From the NCBI GenBank assembly GCA_964537925.1, contig CAZICV010000002.1, forward strand, positions 364,879-428,878: DNA of 64,000 nucleotides, given 5' to 3'. Below are positions 18,281 through 28,030 of the stretch, piece after piece. The notes under the pieces are model-generated. The model was given only the letters and a program-made list of their open reading frames with translations, was not told where the DNA came from and made no database searches. The stretch is from SLDF01 sp964537925. GTDB lineage: Bacteria; Bacteroidota; Bacteroidia; Chitinophagales; Saprospiraceae. Every line of letters starts with the position of its first letter. Position 1 is the stretch's first letter. The position numbers were made by a program, and so were the translations under genes.

Positions 18281-19081
18281 TTATTTCTCTATGACATATA
18301 TAAGTTTTTCACACCACCCATGCTGTTGGGCATTTACCCTGGTATCCTCGTAGTCCAGGTAGCCGCCTATCAACATTCTGCCGGGTTCTATGACGATGAA
18401 ACTGTCCCGGTGTACACCGTTTAACAGATAAGCCTTGTGCGAGACTCCGTCGTGTTTTGTATCATCTGTCGGATGCAATGCATAGTCGTAGCTTATAAAG
18501 AACTTATTTATGTCATATCGGGCACTATCTACTTTCGGGAGACGAAATGTGACCGCTACGGTGTCCTCCAGCATGAAGGTATCCCTATTGGTCTTTATTA
18601 TGGCATTATAAGCCTCTTGAGAATCAATGACCACCCCGTCGCGATAGGAATAAGTCTTTATATAGAATACACTGTCATCTTCCACTTCATTGAAGGCCTT
18701 TAGTGTGCCGTCTTTGTTATAGATATATATATATCCATTGGCCAGGTTGTTTTGTATGTCTATGACTTTGTTTATCTCACCTGTAGGGTAAAATACCGTG
18801 TCTTGGCCTACAATCGTATCGTTGACATAGAATACGGATCTATACAGAGCGCCACCTTCATAATATGAAAGCATCAGTCCTTGCTTTAAAGAATCTACAA
18901 AACAGACTCTGTGTTTGATATTCCCATTGCTATAAAGGGCTTCATAACATGCATTTCCAAGGTCTTTTCCTTTGGCCCTAGAGACAAGTATGCCGTTTTT
19001 GTCATACTCAACAAACTCACGGTCTCTTTCCCCGCATGATCCCAATAGGACGACTAGTAATACCAATCTGATAATATTCAT
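18281..19081 (-). CDS. YwqK/MORN-like lipoprotein, likely cognate immunity for the RHS tip
   Basis: 266 residues. The N-terminus is a good lipoprotein signal (L-L-G-S-C at 12-16). MORN_2-like repeats run from about 45 to 130 (G-N-I-K-H-R, G-G-A-L-Y-R-S-V-F-Y, T-G-E-I-N-K-V-I-D, N-G-Y-I-Y-I-Y). It starts one base after the RHS stop codon (TAG-T-ATG), so the toxin and this protein are almost certainly co-translated, the usual arrangement for a toxin and its immunity protein. Being a lipoprotein, it would protect at the periplasmic face of a membrane, which suggests the tip acts in the envelope. Paralogous to the next gene. Confidence 0.72.
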   Translation of the reverse strand: MNIIRLVLLVVLLGSCGERDREFVEYDKNGILVSRAKGKDLGNACYEALYSNGNIKHRVCFVDSLKQGLMLSYYEGGALYRSVFYVNDTIVGQDTVFYPTGEINKVIDIQNNLANGYIYIYNKDGTLKAFNEVEDDSVFYIKTYSYRDGVVIDSQEAYNAIIKTNRDTFMLEDTVAVTFRLPKVDSARYDINKFFISYDYALHPTDDTKHDGVSHKAYLLNGVHRDSFIVIEPGRMLIGGYLDYEDTRVNAQQHGWCEKLIYVIEK

Positions 19082-19082
19082 A

Positions 19083-22000
19083 CTAATTCTTTTCTAAAGA
19101 TTGAAACGTCCTTGTCGTCCCTCCTCTTGAGTCGTAAAACATAGATCTTTTGAATGGTCTTCCATTCATGTAAAAAGTATCTATTCCTGATTCTGTTCGA
19201 CCAGGAATTTTCTCACTAAGATTTTCTTGGACGACTGGAAATAAGTCCACGCCATCAAATATAAGCTTTGCCGTTTGAATAGTCCCCGGCATCCACTGGC
19301 TGGCGCCGCCTGCTCCCATCAGTATAGGAAAGTCCCCGCTGCCGATGTCGATGATCACATCCGCCGATCCCATACGGTCCTTCATGATGCCGCCCAGTAT
19401 ACGGGCTACACCCAGTATTTCTATCCCGTTGACCTTGCCCATCGAGAGGGAGGACAGCATACTGAATACCTGGCCGGCGAGGGACCAGCCCTGGCTGACC
19501 ATCGTTTGGGCCTGTCCGCCCATGCTCGATATGGACTCACCATACCGGTTCACTGCATACTCCATAGGACCAGGCGGAGTGCTTGTGATAGTAGGCTGTG
19601 AGCTGACATAGCCCATATCCCGCCCGCTATGGCTGCTCCACTGCCAGCTGCTGTTCGCATCGGTCCGGTTAAACACGCCGTCGCTGTCTATCCAGGCCGT
19701 ACCCTGGAAGTCATCGGGCGGAAACGGTGTCATGCCGTTCGGGTCCGTATACCGCACAGGGTTGGCAAAGCAATAGCTGTATGACGACCAGCCAGGCATA
19801 GCACCAGTCATCGGGTCCACGGTGCTCCATCGCCCGATCGCGGGGTCGTACCAGCGTGCGCCGTAGTCGTACCAGTTGAGCCGCGAGCGGTGGGCCCATT
19901 CCTTGTGGTTGTACCGCCAGGCATAGGGAGCTATATCGCCCGCCGGGTCATTGGCCGCCGGCTGGTCATGCGCCAGCCCGTAGGCGTAGTAGTCCTGTAC
20001 CTGCAGCAGCTCCCCGGCTGCAGGCTGCAGCGAGATCTGCCCGTCGCCGTTCTTGTCGCGCACTACTACACGTGTACTACCCAGGTGATCGCGCAGCGAG
20101 TACAGGTAGCCCATATCCCCGTTGGGCAGGCGGCCCATCACGCCCTCCCGGAAGCCGATGGCCTTCATCAGCCCGCCTTCGATCACCATCTGTTCGTAGT
20201 AGCTGGCCCGCAGGGGACCTGCTCCCGAGCTTTCGAAGTACTCGGTGGATACCTTGTTGCCGCTGGCGTCGTAGTTCACATGCAGCCGCGAGTTGTCCGA
20301 GAAGAGGATGATCTGCGGCAGGTTGAGGTGGTTGTACGTGACTGAGGCCACGCCCTTGTGCGGAGCGGTGAGCATATTGCCGTTGACATCGTAGGTGAAG
20401 GATACCGGCACGGCGCTCTTGATGAAGCCCCGGTTGATATCCGATGACTCCTGCAGCGTCGTCAGCCGGTTGTTGGCATATACGAAGCCCGTGAGCTGGT
20501 CGATCGGCCCGAAGACCGTTCCGGCGCTGTTCTGCGCGCCGCTGCGCCCGATACCCAGGATATTGCCCGTAGCGTCGTAGGCCGATATATGCTCGTCGTA
20601 TCGCCCGAAATTTTTGTAGTCTCCGGCCCGGATATAGGGCGTACCCTGTATCTCCACCTCCGCGTAGTTGGACTGCCGCAGGCGGTCCAGCCCGTCGTAG
20701 GTATAGCCGTAGGCGCCGATCTTCTGCGGGTTCTGCCAGCGCACATAGGATATGTTCCCGTTGAACTGCGGGGATGCCGATACCTGGTTGTTGCCCTCCT
20801 GGTAGTAGATCTCCTCCGAGAAGAGCTCGTATATATTGCAGCCGAATTCCTGGCCTGGCACCTCCTTGTCAAACTTGTCCTTCACACCCCCGAATACCTC
20901 CTGCTTGCGCTGGGGCGAGGTGATCCCGGCCGGCGCCAGCAGTTGCGAGGTCAGCAGCATGGCCATTCCTGTGCCCGGGTAGGCCCCTGCATAGGTCACC
21001 GTCACCGAGTCCGTATAGGTCTCCGTACCACCCATGAATCCGCCCAGCGGCACCGCAAACTCGTACCTGTACTCGTTCGTCACCGTATCGTTGATCGTGA
21101 TCTTGCGATCGTACTCTACCCCGATGGCCGTGGGTTGATCGCCGCCGAGCTTCACAGGGTCGAATCTCAGCAGGATCGTCCCCTCCTCCAGCGAGCCGGG
21201 ATCCGACGGCAGGAGGCTGGACAGCGTATAGGGGTCCGACTTCATGTTCTTGCAGGTCCTCACCTGGTTGATCTGGGTCATCCAGTCCCGGATATTGTAC
21301 TTGTACGACACCGTATGGAATACCGGCGAGCCCAGCGACTTGGTCACTACCTGGTCGATCGAGTTATAGGTATAGGTAGCGGTGGTCATCCCGTTCAGCT
21401 TTTCCGCTATGGGCCGCTGGTAGACATCGTACATATGGCCCCTGCTGTAGCTCAGCGGCCCGGAGACCGTGGTAGCTGTCACATTGTCCAGCAGGTCGTA
21501 GGTATAGCTCCGGCCGATCGTGCCCAGCACACCGTGCGCGATCGATGCTGAGGTCACCCGCCCGTAGCTGTCGTACCCGCTGTTGGTCGTCGTGATCCAG
21601 CCTGCCGTGCCCAGTATCTTGCTGCGGTCCACCGTCACCCGTCCGCCGGAGGGGCCGGATATCCCGTAGTCTATATCGCGCACCAGCGTAGCGCCGTGGT
21701 AGACCTTGTCCAGCTCACCGTAGATGGTGTATTCGTAGGTGGTCTCCTGGTTTTTGGGGTCTTTGGTCTTGTATACCAGGTCCGTATTACCCAGCGGTGT
21801 GATCGTATGCGAGCCGGTCTGTCCCGGTATGGTGCGGGCCACCAGGCGGTTGAGCCCGTCGTAGGTATAGGAGAAGTTGTTGCTGCCGCAGACTACGGAC
21901 TGCACATTGCCGCCGTTGTCGTAGGCATAGTCCGTCACGCGGTTGAGTCCGCCCTGGTTGTCCACGGTGCGTACTACCCGCCCCAGGAAGTCCGTGTACC

Positions 22001-25000
22001 GGTCCGACAGCCGCCCGTTCTCATCCGTGGTCGTGGTCTTCAGCAGGGAGTAGGCAGGCCAGCCGTTGATCGCCGACTGGCTGATCCCGTAGCTGTAGGT
22101 CTCGAAGCGGGGCCAGCCGCTCGCCTGGCTCTTGATCTTCCTGGGCGGGAATGTATAAGCGTACTGGTGCGCCACCTGGTAGGTAGACTTGCCGTCTTTT
22201 TCGGCCACTACGGAACCGAAGGGGCCGTACTCGGTGCTGGACATATAGTTGTACCCCTTCTCGAAGCTCAGCACGGGGCGACCCAGCGGGTCCACGAAGT
22301 TGTGTTTGTTCACCTGGTAGCTCGAGCCGGTGAGCTGGTACTCGTGGCTGATCCGGGAGTTGGGGCCGTTGTCGTATATATTGTAGCTGATCGACTCCTG
22401 TATGTTGCCGCCCCGCGATATGATCTTCGACAGGCGGCCCAGGCCGTCGTACTGGTACGATTCGTTCTGCTGGTCAAACGGGTATATATGGCTGACCTTG
22501 AGCCCGCTGTACAGGTAGTTGGTGATCCGGTCGTTCCAGGTCACCCGGTAGGGCATGCCGCTGGGGTTGTACAGGATCGCTATGGCGGCCGAGCCGGTCA
22601 TCATCTGCCGGTCGCGGTACTGTTGCGGGTTGCCGTTGGCGTCGTAGTTCGACAGTTCGGTGGCGAGCACCCAGGTATTGGAGAGGCGGTCCAGGTCATA
22701 GAGCTTGTGCAGCAGGACCTGGTTGTTGTGGATCGTATATTCCCGCTTGATACCGGCCACGAGCAGGCCCGATGTCTTCTCTTCCAGCGGTACGCCGATG
22801 TAGTTGCGGCTGGTCAGCGCGCTGATACCCAGGTTGTCCGCGTAGGCGTAGGTCTTTGACAGGGTCTTGCCGCCTACAGTGATATCGTGCTGCCGCAGGC
22901 GGGCCGTCGGCAGGTCATAGCCGTAGTAGCTGGTAGACTGCTGCTGCCCGGCGTGGTACTCGTAGGATTCTTTCTCTACGGTGAGCGACTGTACGCGCTG
23001 CCCCGTGTACTTGACTTTGACAGGGGTCGTAGCCACGAAGAGCAGCGGGAAGTATGTGCCGTTCCAGGGGCTCACCATCCGGTTGACCAGCGCGGTATGC
23101 GCATAGGAGGACTGTGGCAGTCCCCCGCCGGGCAGTCCGCTGAAGTCGATATAGGCAAAGCGGGTATCGATCGAGTAGAATCGGCTGTAGCTCTGGTGTA
23201 TGGTCTCCTTCTGCAGGCGGAACCCCGACGACTGGCTCTCGTAGTAGCGCACGGAGGCCAGCCTGGGCGACAGGTCGCCCAGCAGGATATCCTGGTAGTC
23301 GGGCAGCAGCAGGTCCAGCGGAAAGCCCATCGTAGCAAACCGCGGGTTCTGCGCCTGCTCATCGGGCGTCATATAGGTATCGCCCCCGATCAGTTGCTTG
23401 CAGTATTTCTGCCCGGACCGAAACTGTTTGGCGTACTGCGGATCTTCCTGTACGCCGAAGTCCTTGGTCCACCGGCTCACCACCGGCCGCTCGAAGTTGT
23501 TGAGGCTCAGCACGGCGGGCAGGTCTGCCCCTCCGTATTCGTAGCGGTATTCGGCCTTGCCGTATTCGCCGTTCTGTCCCTGGTACACGGTAGCTATGTC
23601 ATAGGTCACCGGGTGTACGTCGTAGGGCTGGAGCAGCTTGTCGGACAGCACGTAGAATATCCTGCAGAACATCTTTCCGCCCTTGGGAGGGCCAAACTCC
23701 TCGAAGGTATAGTAGTAGTGTTTGTTCACCGGCGCCACGCGCAGCACACCCGCGGTCTGTCCGCCGTAGCCGTACTCGTATCGCTTGAGATCGCCCGCCG
23801 AGTTGGTCATGGAGAGCAGGCGCAGGCCCCCTCCCCTGTCAAAGCCCATACCATAGCTGTCCTGGAATCGGTGCGCTTCGAATTCCAGCGATACGACCCC
23901 GCCCGTCTTGTAGCGGATGGACGACAGGCAGCCCGACGTCATCAGCGCCGGTACGGGATCCCGGTTGGCCCCGCCGGTGTATACGCCGTCCTTGATATTG
24001 CCGGGATACAGGAAGCCCTGCGAGGCAGTATATGAGGCTCCGGCATTGTTGCGGCCGTTGTAGTAGCCCCAGTAGTCGTACGAGTTGCCGAATACCAGCG
24101 GCCCCTCCTGGTAGTCAAAGTCATAGAGCAGCTCGCTCACGCTGCCCGACTGGCTGCTCTCCTGTACCCGGTCGAGCTGGTACTTGGTCCACCCGCCTGC
24201 GCTATGTGATACATATTGGAAGCCGTACGCCTTGTTGACGGTCCCTTCCTCCGACAGCAGGCGCTTCAGGCGGGGAGTAGTGCCGGCATTGCTACCGGGT
24301 GATATGGTTATATTGTCATACTCATAGTCAAACTTGCGGATCACCGACGTGCCGTGATACACCCGCACCTGGGTCAGCACCCGTTTTTCCGGCTTGTAGT
24401 GTGTCTGTTGTTCGCCGATCCCGATATTTGGATAAGGTTGGAACATATTGCGGGAGGGCCTCTCCAGCAGAGAATAGGCGATAATGTGCGGGGCCGAGTA
24501 GGTCATCTCTATGCGGTGCCCCCGGGCCGTGATGATCTGGCGTATATACCAGTTGTTGATTGTCTCCTGGTTGCCGTATATCAGGTCATTGTTCGATGTC
24601 CATATCATGTTGCCCGGGAAGTAGGCTTTGGCCGTATAGCCTGCACCCCCGATATAGTACTTGTTGCCATAGGGATCCGTCACGATCCACTCGAGGTTGT
24701 GCGCATGCTGGTTGTTGTGCTCCACCTTGTACCCGCTGTTGCTGATCTGCAGGATGGGAGGCGCACTGCCTTGCTGCTGCTCGTAGAAGAAGACGACCTG
24801 CTGCCCGCCGAAGTGGAAGGTATAGATATCCGGTCCCACATCCCGCTGTGCATACTCTACCTGGGCCAGGTGCGCCTCGATCACCGTATTGCCGTTGCGG
24901 TCCTTCACGGTATTGTCCGTATGGATATCGTATGGTGCATCGTAGTACCGGTAGGTGGCGTTGCGGTCGTTGAGGCCGACGATCCGCGCCGAGATCCCGC

Positions 25001-25304
25001 CGCCGCACAGGAGCTGCCACTGCAGCCCCGTTTCCTCGGGCAGATCGTCATTGCGGATACCCTGTTTGTAGCGGATCGAGGTCGACAGGTCTACGTGATC
25101 GATCGTGTAGGTCTCGATCGGCAGCGTGATATTCACCTGGCCGGAGTACATGTCCACCTCGTAGAATTCTATCTTGGTAGCCTCCCAGGGGCTGGGCTTC
25201 TCCTGCCGGTTGAGCGTGGTGAATACGGTGGAGGGCATACCGCTCTGGGCGGAGAGCCCGGTCAGGGCCAGCAGGCATATGGAGCAGATGATGGCGTATC
25301 TCAT
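19083..25304 (-). CDS. RHS/YD-repeat polymorphic toxin-like protein
   Basis: 2073 residues. A signal peptide (about 1-20, ending L-S-A-Q) sends it through Sec. Residues about 25-900 are the Bacteroidota RHS N-terminal sheath region, and about 900-1800 contain many YD repeats (for example Y-A-Y-D-N-G-G-N, F-T-Y-D-V-N-G-N). The RHS core closes with Y-D-P-A-I-G-R-W-S-T-V-D-P and ends at D-P-N-G-M near residue 1858. A variable tail of 215 residues follows, with no recognised toxin fold; it has G-rich hydrophobic helices (about 1920-1980). The last 65 residues are AT-rich, unlike the GC-rich core, and match the composition of the two downstream genes. RHS shells enclose and release C-terminal toxins. 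Confidence 0.92.
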   Translation of the reverse strand: MRYAIICSICLLALTGLSAQSGMPSTVFTTLNRQEKPSPWEATKIEFYEVDMYSGQVNITLPIETYTIDHVDLSTSIRYKQGIRNDDLPEETGLQWQLLCGGGISARIVGLNDRNATYRYYDAPYDIHTDNTVKDRNGNTVIEAHLAQVEYAQRDVGPDIYTFHFGGQQVVFFYEQQQGSAPPILQISNSGYKVEHNNQHAHNLEWIVTDPYGNKYYIGGAGYTAKAYFPGNMIWTSNNDLIYGNQETINNWYIRQIITARGHRIEMTYSAPHIIAYSLLERPSRNMFQPYPNIGIGEQQTHYKPEKRVLTQVRVYHGTSVIRKFDYEYDNITISPGSNAGTTPRLKRLLSEEGTVNKAYGFQYVSHSAGGWTKYQLDRVQESSQSGSVSELLYDFDYQEGPLVFGNSYDYWGYYNGRNNAGASYTASQGFLYPGNIKDGVYTGGANRDPVPALMTSGCLSSIRYKTGGVVSLEFEAHRFQDSYGMGFDRGGGLRLLSMTNSAGDLKRYEYGYGGQTAGVLRVAPVNKHYYYTFEEFGPPKGGKMFCRIFYVLSDKLLQPYDVHPVTYDIATVYQGQNGEYGKAEYRYEYGGADLPAVLSLNNFERPVVSRWTKDFGVQEDPQYAKQFRSGQKYCKQLIGGDTYMTPDEQAQNPRFATMGFPLDLLLPDYQDILLGDLSPRLASVRYYESQSSGFRLQKETIHQSYSRFYSIDTRFAYIDFSGLPGGGLPQSSYAHTALVNRMVSPWNGTYFPLLFVATTPVKVKYTGQRVQSLTVEKESYEYHAGQQQSTSYYGYDLPTARLRQHDITVGGKTLSKTYAYADNLGISALTSRNYIGVPLEEKTSGLLVAGIKREYTIHNNQVLLHKLYDLDRLSNTWVLATELSNYDANGNPQQYRDRQMMTGSAAIAILYNPSGMPYRVTWNDRITNYLYSGLKVSHIYPFDQQNESYQYDGLGRLSKIISRGGNIQESISYNIYDNGPNSRISHEYQLTGSSYQVNKHNFVDPLGRPVLSFEKGYNYMSSTEYGPFGSVVAEKDGKSTYQVAHQYAYTFPPRKIKSQASGWPRFETYSYGISQSAINGWPAYSLLKTTTTDENGRLSDRYTDFLGRVVRTVDNQGGLNRVTDYAYDNGGNVQSVVCGSNNFSYTYDGLNRLVARTIPGQTGSHTITPLGNTDLVYKTKDPKNQETTYEYTIYGELDKVYHGATLVRDIDYGISGPSGGRVTVDRSKILGTAGWITTTNSGYDSYGRVTSASIAHGVLGTIGRSYTYDLLDNVTATTVSGPLSYSRGHMYDVYQRPIAEKLNGMTTATYTYNSIDQVVTKSLGSPVFHTVSYKYNIRDWMTQINQVRTCKNMKSDPYTLSSLLPSDPGSLEEGTILLRFDPVKLGGDQPTAIGVEYDRKITINDTVTNEYRYEFAVPLGGFMGGTETYTDSVTVTYAGAYPGTGMAMLLTSQLLAPAGITSPQRKQEVFGGVKDKFDKEVPGQEFGCNIYELFSEEIYYQEGNNQVSASPQFNGNISYVRWQNPQKIGAYGYTYDGLDRLRQSNYAEVEIQGTPYIRAGDYKNFGRYDEHISAYDATGNILGIGRSGAQNSAGTVFGPIDQLTGFVYANNRLTTLQESSDINRGFIKSAVPVSFTYDVNGNMLTAPHKGVASVTYNHLNLPQIILFSDNSRLHVNYDASGNKVSTEYFESSGAGPLRASYYEQMVIEGGLMKAIGFREGVMGRLPNGDMGYLYSLRDHLGSTRVVVRDKNGDGQISLQPAAGELLQVQDYYAYGLAHDQPAANDPAGDIAPYAWRYNHKEWAHRSRLNWYDYGARWYDPAIGRWSTVDPMTGAMPGWSSYSYCFANPVRYTDPNGMTPFPPDDFQGTAWIDSDGVFNRTDANSSWQWSSHSGRDMGYVSSQPTITSTPPGPMEYAVNRYGESISSMGGQAQTMVSQGWSLAGQVFSMLSSLSMGKVNGIEILGVARILGGIMKDRMGSADVIIDIGSGDFPILMGAGGASQWMPGTIQTAKLIFDGVDLFPVVQENLSEKIPGRTESGIDTFYMNGRPFKRSMFYDSRGGTTRTFQSLEKN

Positions 25305-25326
25305 AGTATGGGTGGGTTTAGTCTGG

Positions 25327-27171
25327 TCAGTTGGTTTTTATGAAGAAAATGGCCTGTGTATAGTGGTTGCCTCGGTCGTCGAGTTTGATGCAGTAGGCGC
25401 CGGGAGCGAGGCCCGACACATCGATCACGGGACCCGGCCGGTCTGCAGGCATACTGTACAGGGCCTTGCCCTGCATATCGTATAGTGTGATGCTGCATGT
25501 GGTGCAGGGATGTGTCCGCACATACAGCCATTCGGTCACCGGATTGGGCGTGAGGTACAGGTATCGCTCACCGGGCACGGCGAACTCTTGCTTGTTGGAC
25601 TTCAGCGCCTGGCCGCCGGGCGAGGGCGCCGAGCTGATATAGTACATGCCCCGCTCATCCTCTTCACTCCGCCTGTACCGGTCCGTATACCGGCAGCTGG
25701 GGCTGGTACAGCGCACCGAGTCTATGATGGTCCATTGCGCGTCTTCTCCTGCCCTCCTGTGTACGTAGTACAGCGAAGCGGTGTCCTCACCGGCATGGGG
25801 ATTGTTCCAGGTCAGCGCTACATGCAGCGGATGTTCGGTCCGGGTCCCGGTCGTACTGTCCACCTGCAGCGACAGGATGAGTTCCGAGCAGTCGCTGGTC
25901 CAGATCTGCTGCAGGACATCGGGCAGCAGGGCAAAGTCATCCTGTACTATGATATCCACCTGGCTGCCCTCGGCGTTCCCTGAGTTCCCGGGCCGTACGA
26001 TCGTGGCCGAGAGTGCATCGGACAGGCGTTTGAAGTAAAACTCCAGGGCCGTATCGCCCGGCTCGTCGCCCAGTATCCAGAGCAGGTGCGCCCCGGTGGT
26101 CCTGATCCCGCGGCTCACCTGTATCAGCCGGTCGAGGTTGGCGGCCAGGAAATGCGTGCGGCCCCGCTCAGTGATCCCTGAGTTGTCGAGACCGTCCGTG
26201 ACGATGCAGACCAGGTCTCCCGCCGCCGCCTGCGGCGCTACATACTCCAGGAATGCGTGAAATCCTGTGTGGGCCAGCTCGCCTTCCGCTTTGTTCTCTG
26301 CACTCCGGTAGGCGTCCAGCTGCATCGTTATGGAGCCGCTGTCGGCCAGGCTTTGAGGAGTGAGTATTTCAGGCGGGTACAGCAGGGTATTCATCGTCGC
26401 ATACGAGGATACCGAGGCTCGCAGGTCTTGTATATCTGCATTCAGGCCCAGTGTGAGCAGCTGCCCGGCGAAGCCGGCTATATGCTCCTGCTCTTGCTGT
26501 GTGATGGAGGCGGAGGCGTCCAGCCCGAGCCAGATCGTGGAGCCGCAGCCCAGCGCTATACCGGGATTGGGTATATCCGCTGCGCCGTCATACATACGGA
26601 TCTCGTGGATCATCAGCGATACGAGATCGCAGCCCTGCACCTGTATGGTGAGTGAGATGGTCGCGACTTCCTCTTCGAAGAAGACGCCGACAGGCTTGGC
26701 TACCCTGGCCAGCAGGTCATAGCTGCCATCCGTATCGGCCACGATTCCCCTGGCAGGTTCACTGTATACGATCGTGGGATAGACGGGTGTACCGCCCGGC
26801 GTCACGCCGCTCAGCGACAGGCGACCCGTCCCATCGCCCGCACATACGCAGAATACCCCCGATATATCGAAGTACGGCGCCCGGCCCTCCCCTTCCGGCA
26901 GGCTCAGCGACAGCGAGTAGAGACTGTCTCCCGGATCTGCCCCGAGCCTGAGCCCGATACCCGATGCTTCGATGGTATGTATCACAAACCCGTCCTCCTC
27001 TCCCTGCCGGGTGATCTCTACCTGGCCCAGGGCCGTAGCTATCTGCAGGCTGTGGCTATTCCGGTCGTTGAAGTCGTTTATCTCCAGGGGATTGGTCCCG
27101 TAGTAGAATTGTCCCTTTACCAGGACCGGCCATACCGCCGCGATGATCACTAGAAGCCAATGAAGTCTCAC
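25327..27171 (-). CDS. vWA-domain protein with T9SS sorting domain, upstream of the RHS gene
   Basis: 614 residues from a GTG at 27171, chosen because it begins a clean signal peptide (R-L-H-W-L-L-V-I-I-A-A-V ... K-G-Q); the far upstream ATG at 27267 would bury the signal. A von Willebrand A domain follows, with MIDAS D-A-S-A-S (Asp about 218) and C-I-V-T-D-G-L-D-N near 330, so it probably binds a metal and a protein partner. The last 80 residues are a T9SS type A sorting domain (L-T-P-N-P-V-T-E-W-L ... L-Y-D-M-Q-G-K ... G-L-A-P-G-A-Y), so it goes to the cell surface. Only 22 bases separate it from the RHS gene, indicating one operon. Confidence 0.82.
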   Translation of the reverse strand: MRLHWLLVIIAAVWPVLVKGQFYYGTNPLEINDFNDRNSHSLQIATALGQVEITRQGEEDGFVIHTIEASGIGLRLGADPGDSLYSLSLSLPEGEGRAPYFDISGVFCVCAGDGTGRLSLSGVTPGGTPVYPTIVYSEPARGIVADTDGSYDLLARVAKPVGVFFEEEVATISLTIQVQGCDLVSLMIHEIRMYDGAADIPNPGIALGCGSTIWLGLDASASITQQEQEHIAGFAGQLLTLGLNADIQDLRASVSSYATMNTLLYPPEILTPQSLADSGSITMQLDAYRSAENKAEGELAHTGFHAFLEYVAPQAAAGDLVCIVTDGLDNSGITERGRTHFLAANLDRLIQVSRGIRTTGAHLLWILGDEPGDTALEFYFKRLSDALSATIVRPGNSGNAEGSQVDIIVQDDFALLPDVLQQIWTSDCSELILSLQVDSTTGTRTEHPLHVALTWNNPHAGEDTASLYYVHRRAGEDAQWTIIDSVRCTSPSCRYTDRYRRSEEDERGMYYISSAPSPGGQALKSNKQEFAVPGERYLYLTPNPVTEWLYVRTHPCTTCSITLYDMQGKALYSMPADRPGPVIDVSGLAPGAYCIKLDDRGNHYTQAIFFIKTN

Positions 27172-28030
27172 AATGCTTGATTTTTTTTGAATAATACATA
27201 TTGACCATGCGCGACCTTCGCAGGTCCGCTTTGTTCCGTTCCCGGCAGGCATGAAGCTGCCTGTCACCGGAGGTACGGTGATGGTTCGCTTAGCCTGGCT
27301 GGCGTGTATTTTCCGAGGTTGCTGAAAGACGGGGAGCCGCCTGAGAATGGCGGGTTGATTTCGATCAGTCGCCCGTCAAATCATAGATTATGGGTTGTAC
27401 ATAAAATTCATGCCATACTCTCGTACTTTCTTTAACATGGATTGCCCTTACTGTACAGTCTTACATGGAAACTGTTTGTATTTATTCGCCCCCGCAAGTA
27501 TGCGCCGGGATATACGCGGCGCAACCTGCAGAAAGCTCAACTGTACATATCGCTACGACCAGGAAATAATCAAATCACCGAATTAAATACATAGTCGCAA
27601 CTAGTGATAAAAGCCTGAATATTAATCTGTATTTCAAAAGTAAAATTACAAAACCCATAGGATCGGCCCGAGTCAAAATCTGTCCATCGGTGGTCATTTT
27701 CTGGCACGTTTTGGTCAGGAAATGGCACATTTGGACAGTTTCCGGCATGTTTGTGTCACATATTGTCCTTTTCTATATATATCGCTCTTCTCTGTGCCCA
27801 TACTCCGCTATACCCGGTTTGGGTTTGTGAGGCATTTTTAGCGACATATCGCTCTTGTTTATAGCGTGCTGGAGTATGGTCCCGGACCGGTTTGAAGCCG
27901 ACCAAGTGTATAGTAAGTGTATGGACAGGGGGTATTTGTTAACTTGCCTTGTTTACACATCCAGGTATGCCGGTCGTATATAAGTACCTATGGGATCTCT
28001 GCCAGCTTCTTCATGATTTCGGTCGCTCCG
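27172..28030. other. 859-base gene-free region with repeat boxes
   Basis: No credible gene. From 27380 to 27660 the DNA is AT-rich. 27680-27738 holds repeated boxes like an insertion-sequence end (separate entry). An 11-base direct repeat, ATATCGCTCTT, lies at 27779-27789 and 27846-27856, and CCATACTCC at 27798-27806 is inverted as GGAGTATGG at 27871-27879, so 27779-27880 could form a large imperfect hairpin. AAGTGTAT occurs twice near 27905-27920. This looks like decayed mobile DNA next to the dead transposase. Confidence 0.5.
27680..27748. repeat. Phased short repeats bounded by CTGTCCA/TGGACAG, IS-end-like
   Basis: GGTCA-N5-TGGCAC occurs at 27692-27707 and again at 27713-27728, 21 bases apart, with a weaker third copy (GGACA-N5-CGGCAT) at 27733-27748. 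The group is bracketed by the inverted heptamers CTGTCCA (27680-27686) and TGGACAG (27732-27738). Multiple repeats in one terminus are usual for transposase-binding ends of IS21-type elements. No istA or istB gene lies nearby, so this would be a solo end. Confidence 0.45.

Noticed and set aside
20589..25343. Several long plus-strand open frames opposite the RHS gene
   Set aside because: They mirror the RHS codon pattern in GC-rich DNA (V/G/R-rich, no domains). The RHS reading is continuous over 6.2 kb.
27395..27586. A 63-residue open frame in the gene-free region
   Set aside because: No ribosome-binding context, no recognisable domain, Cys/Tyr-rich composition typical of chance frames, and it lies in decayed mobile DNA.
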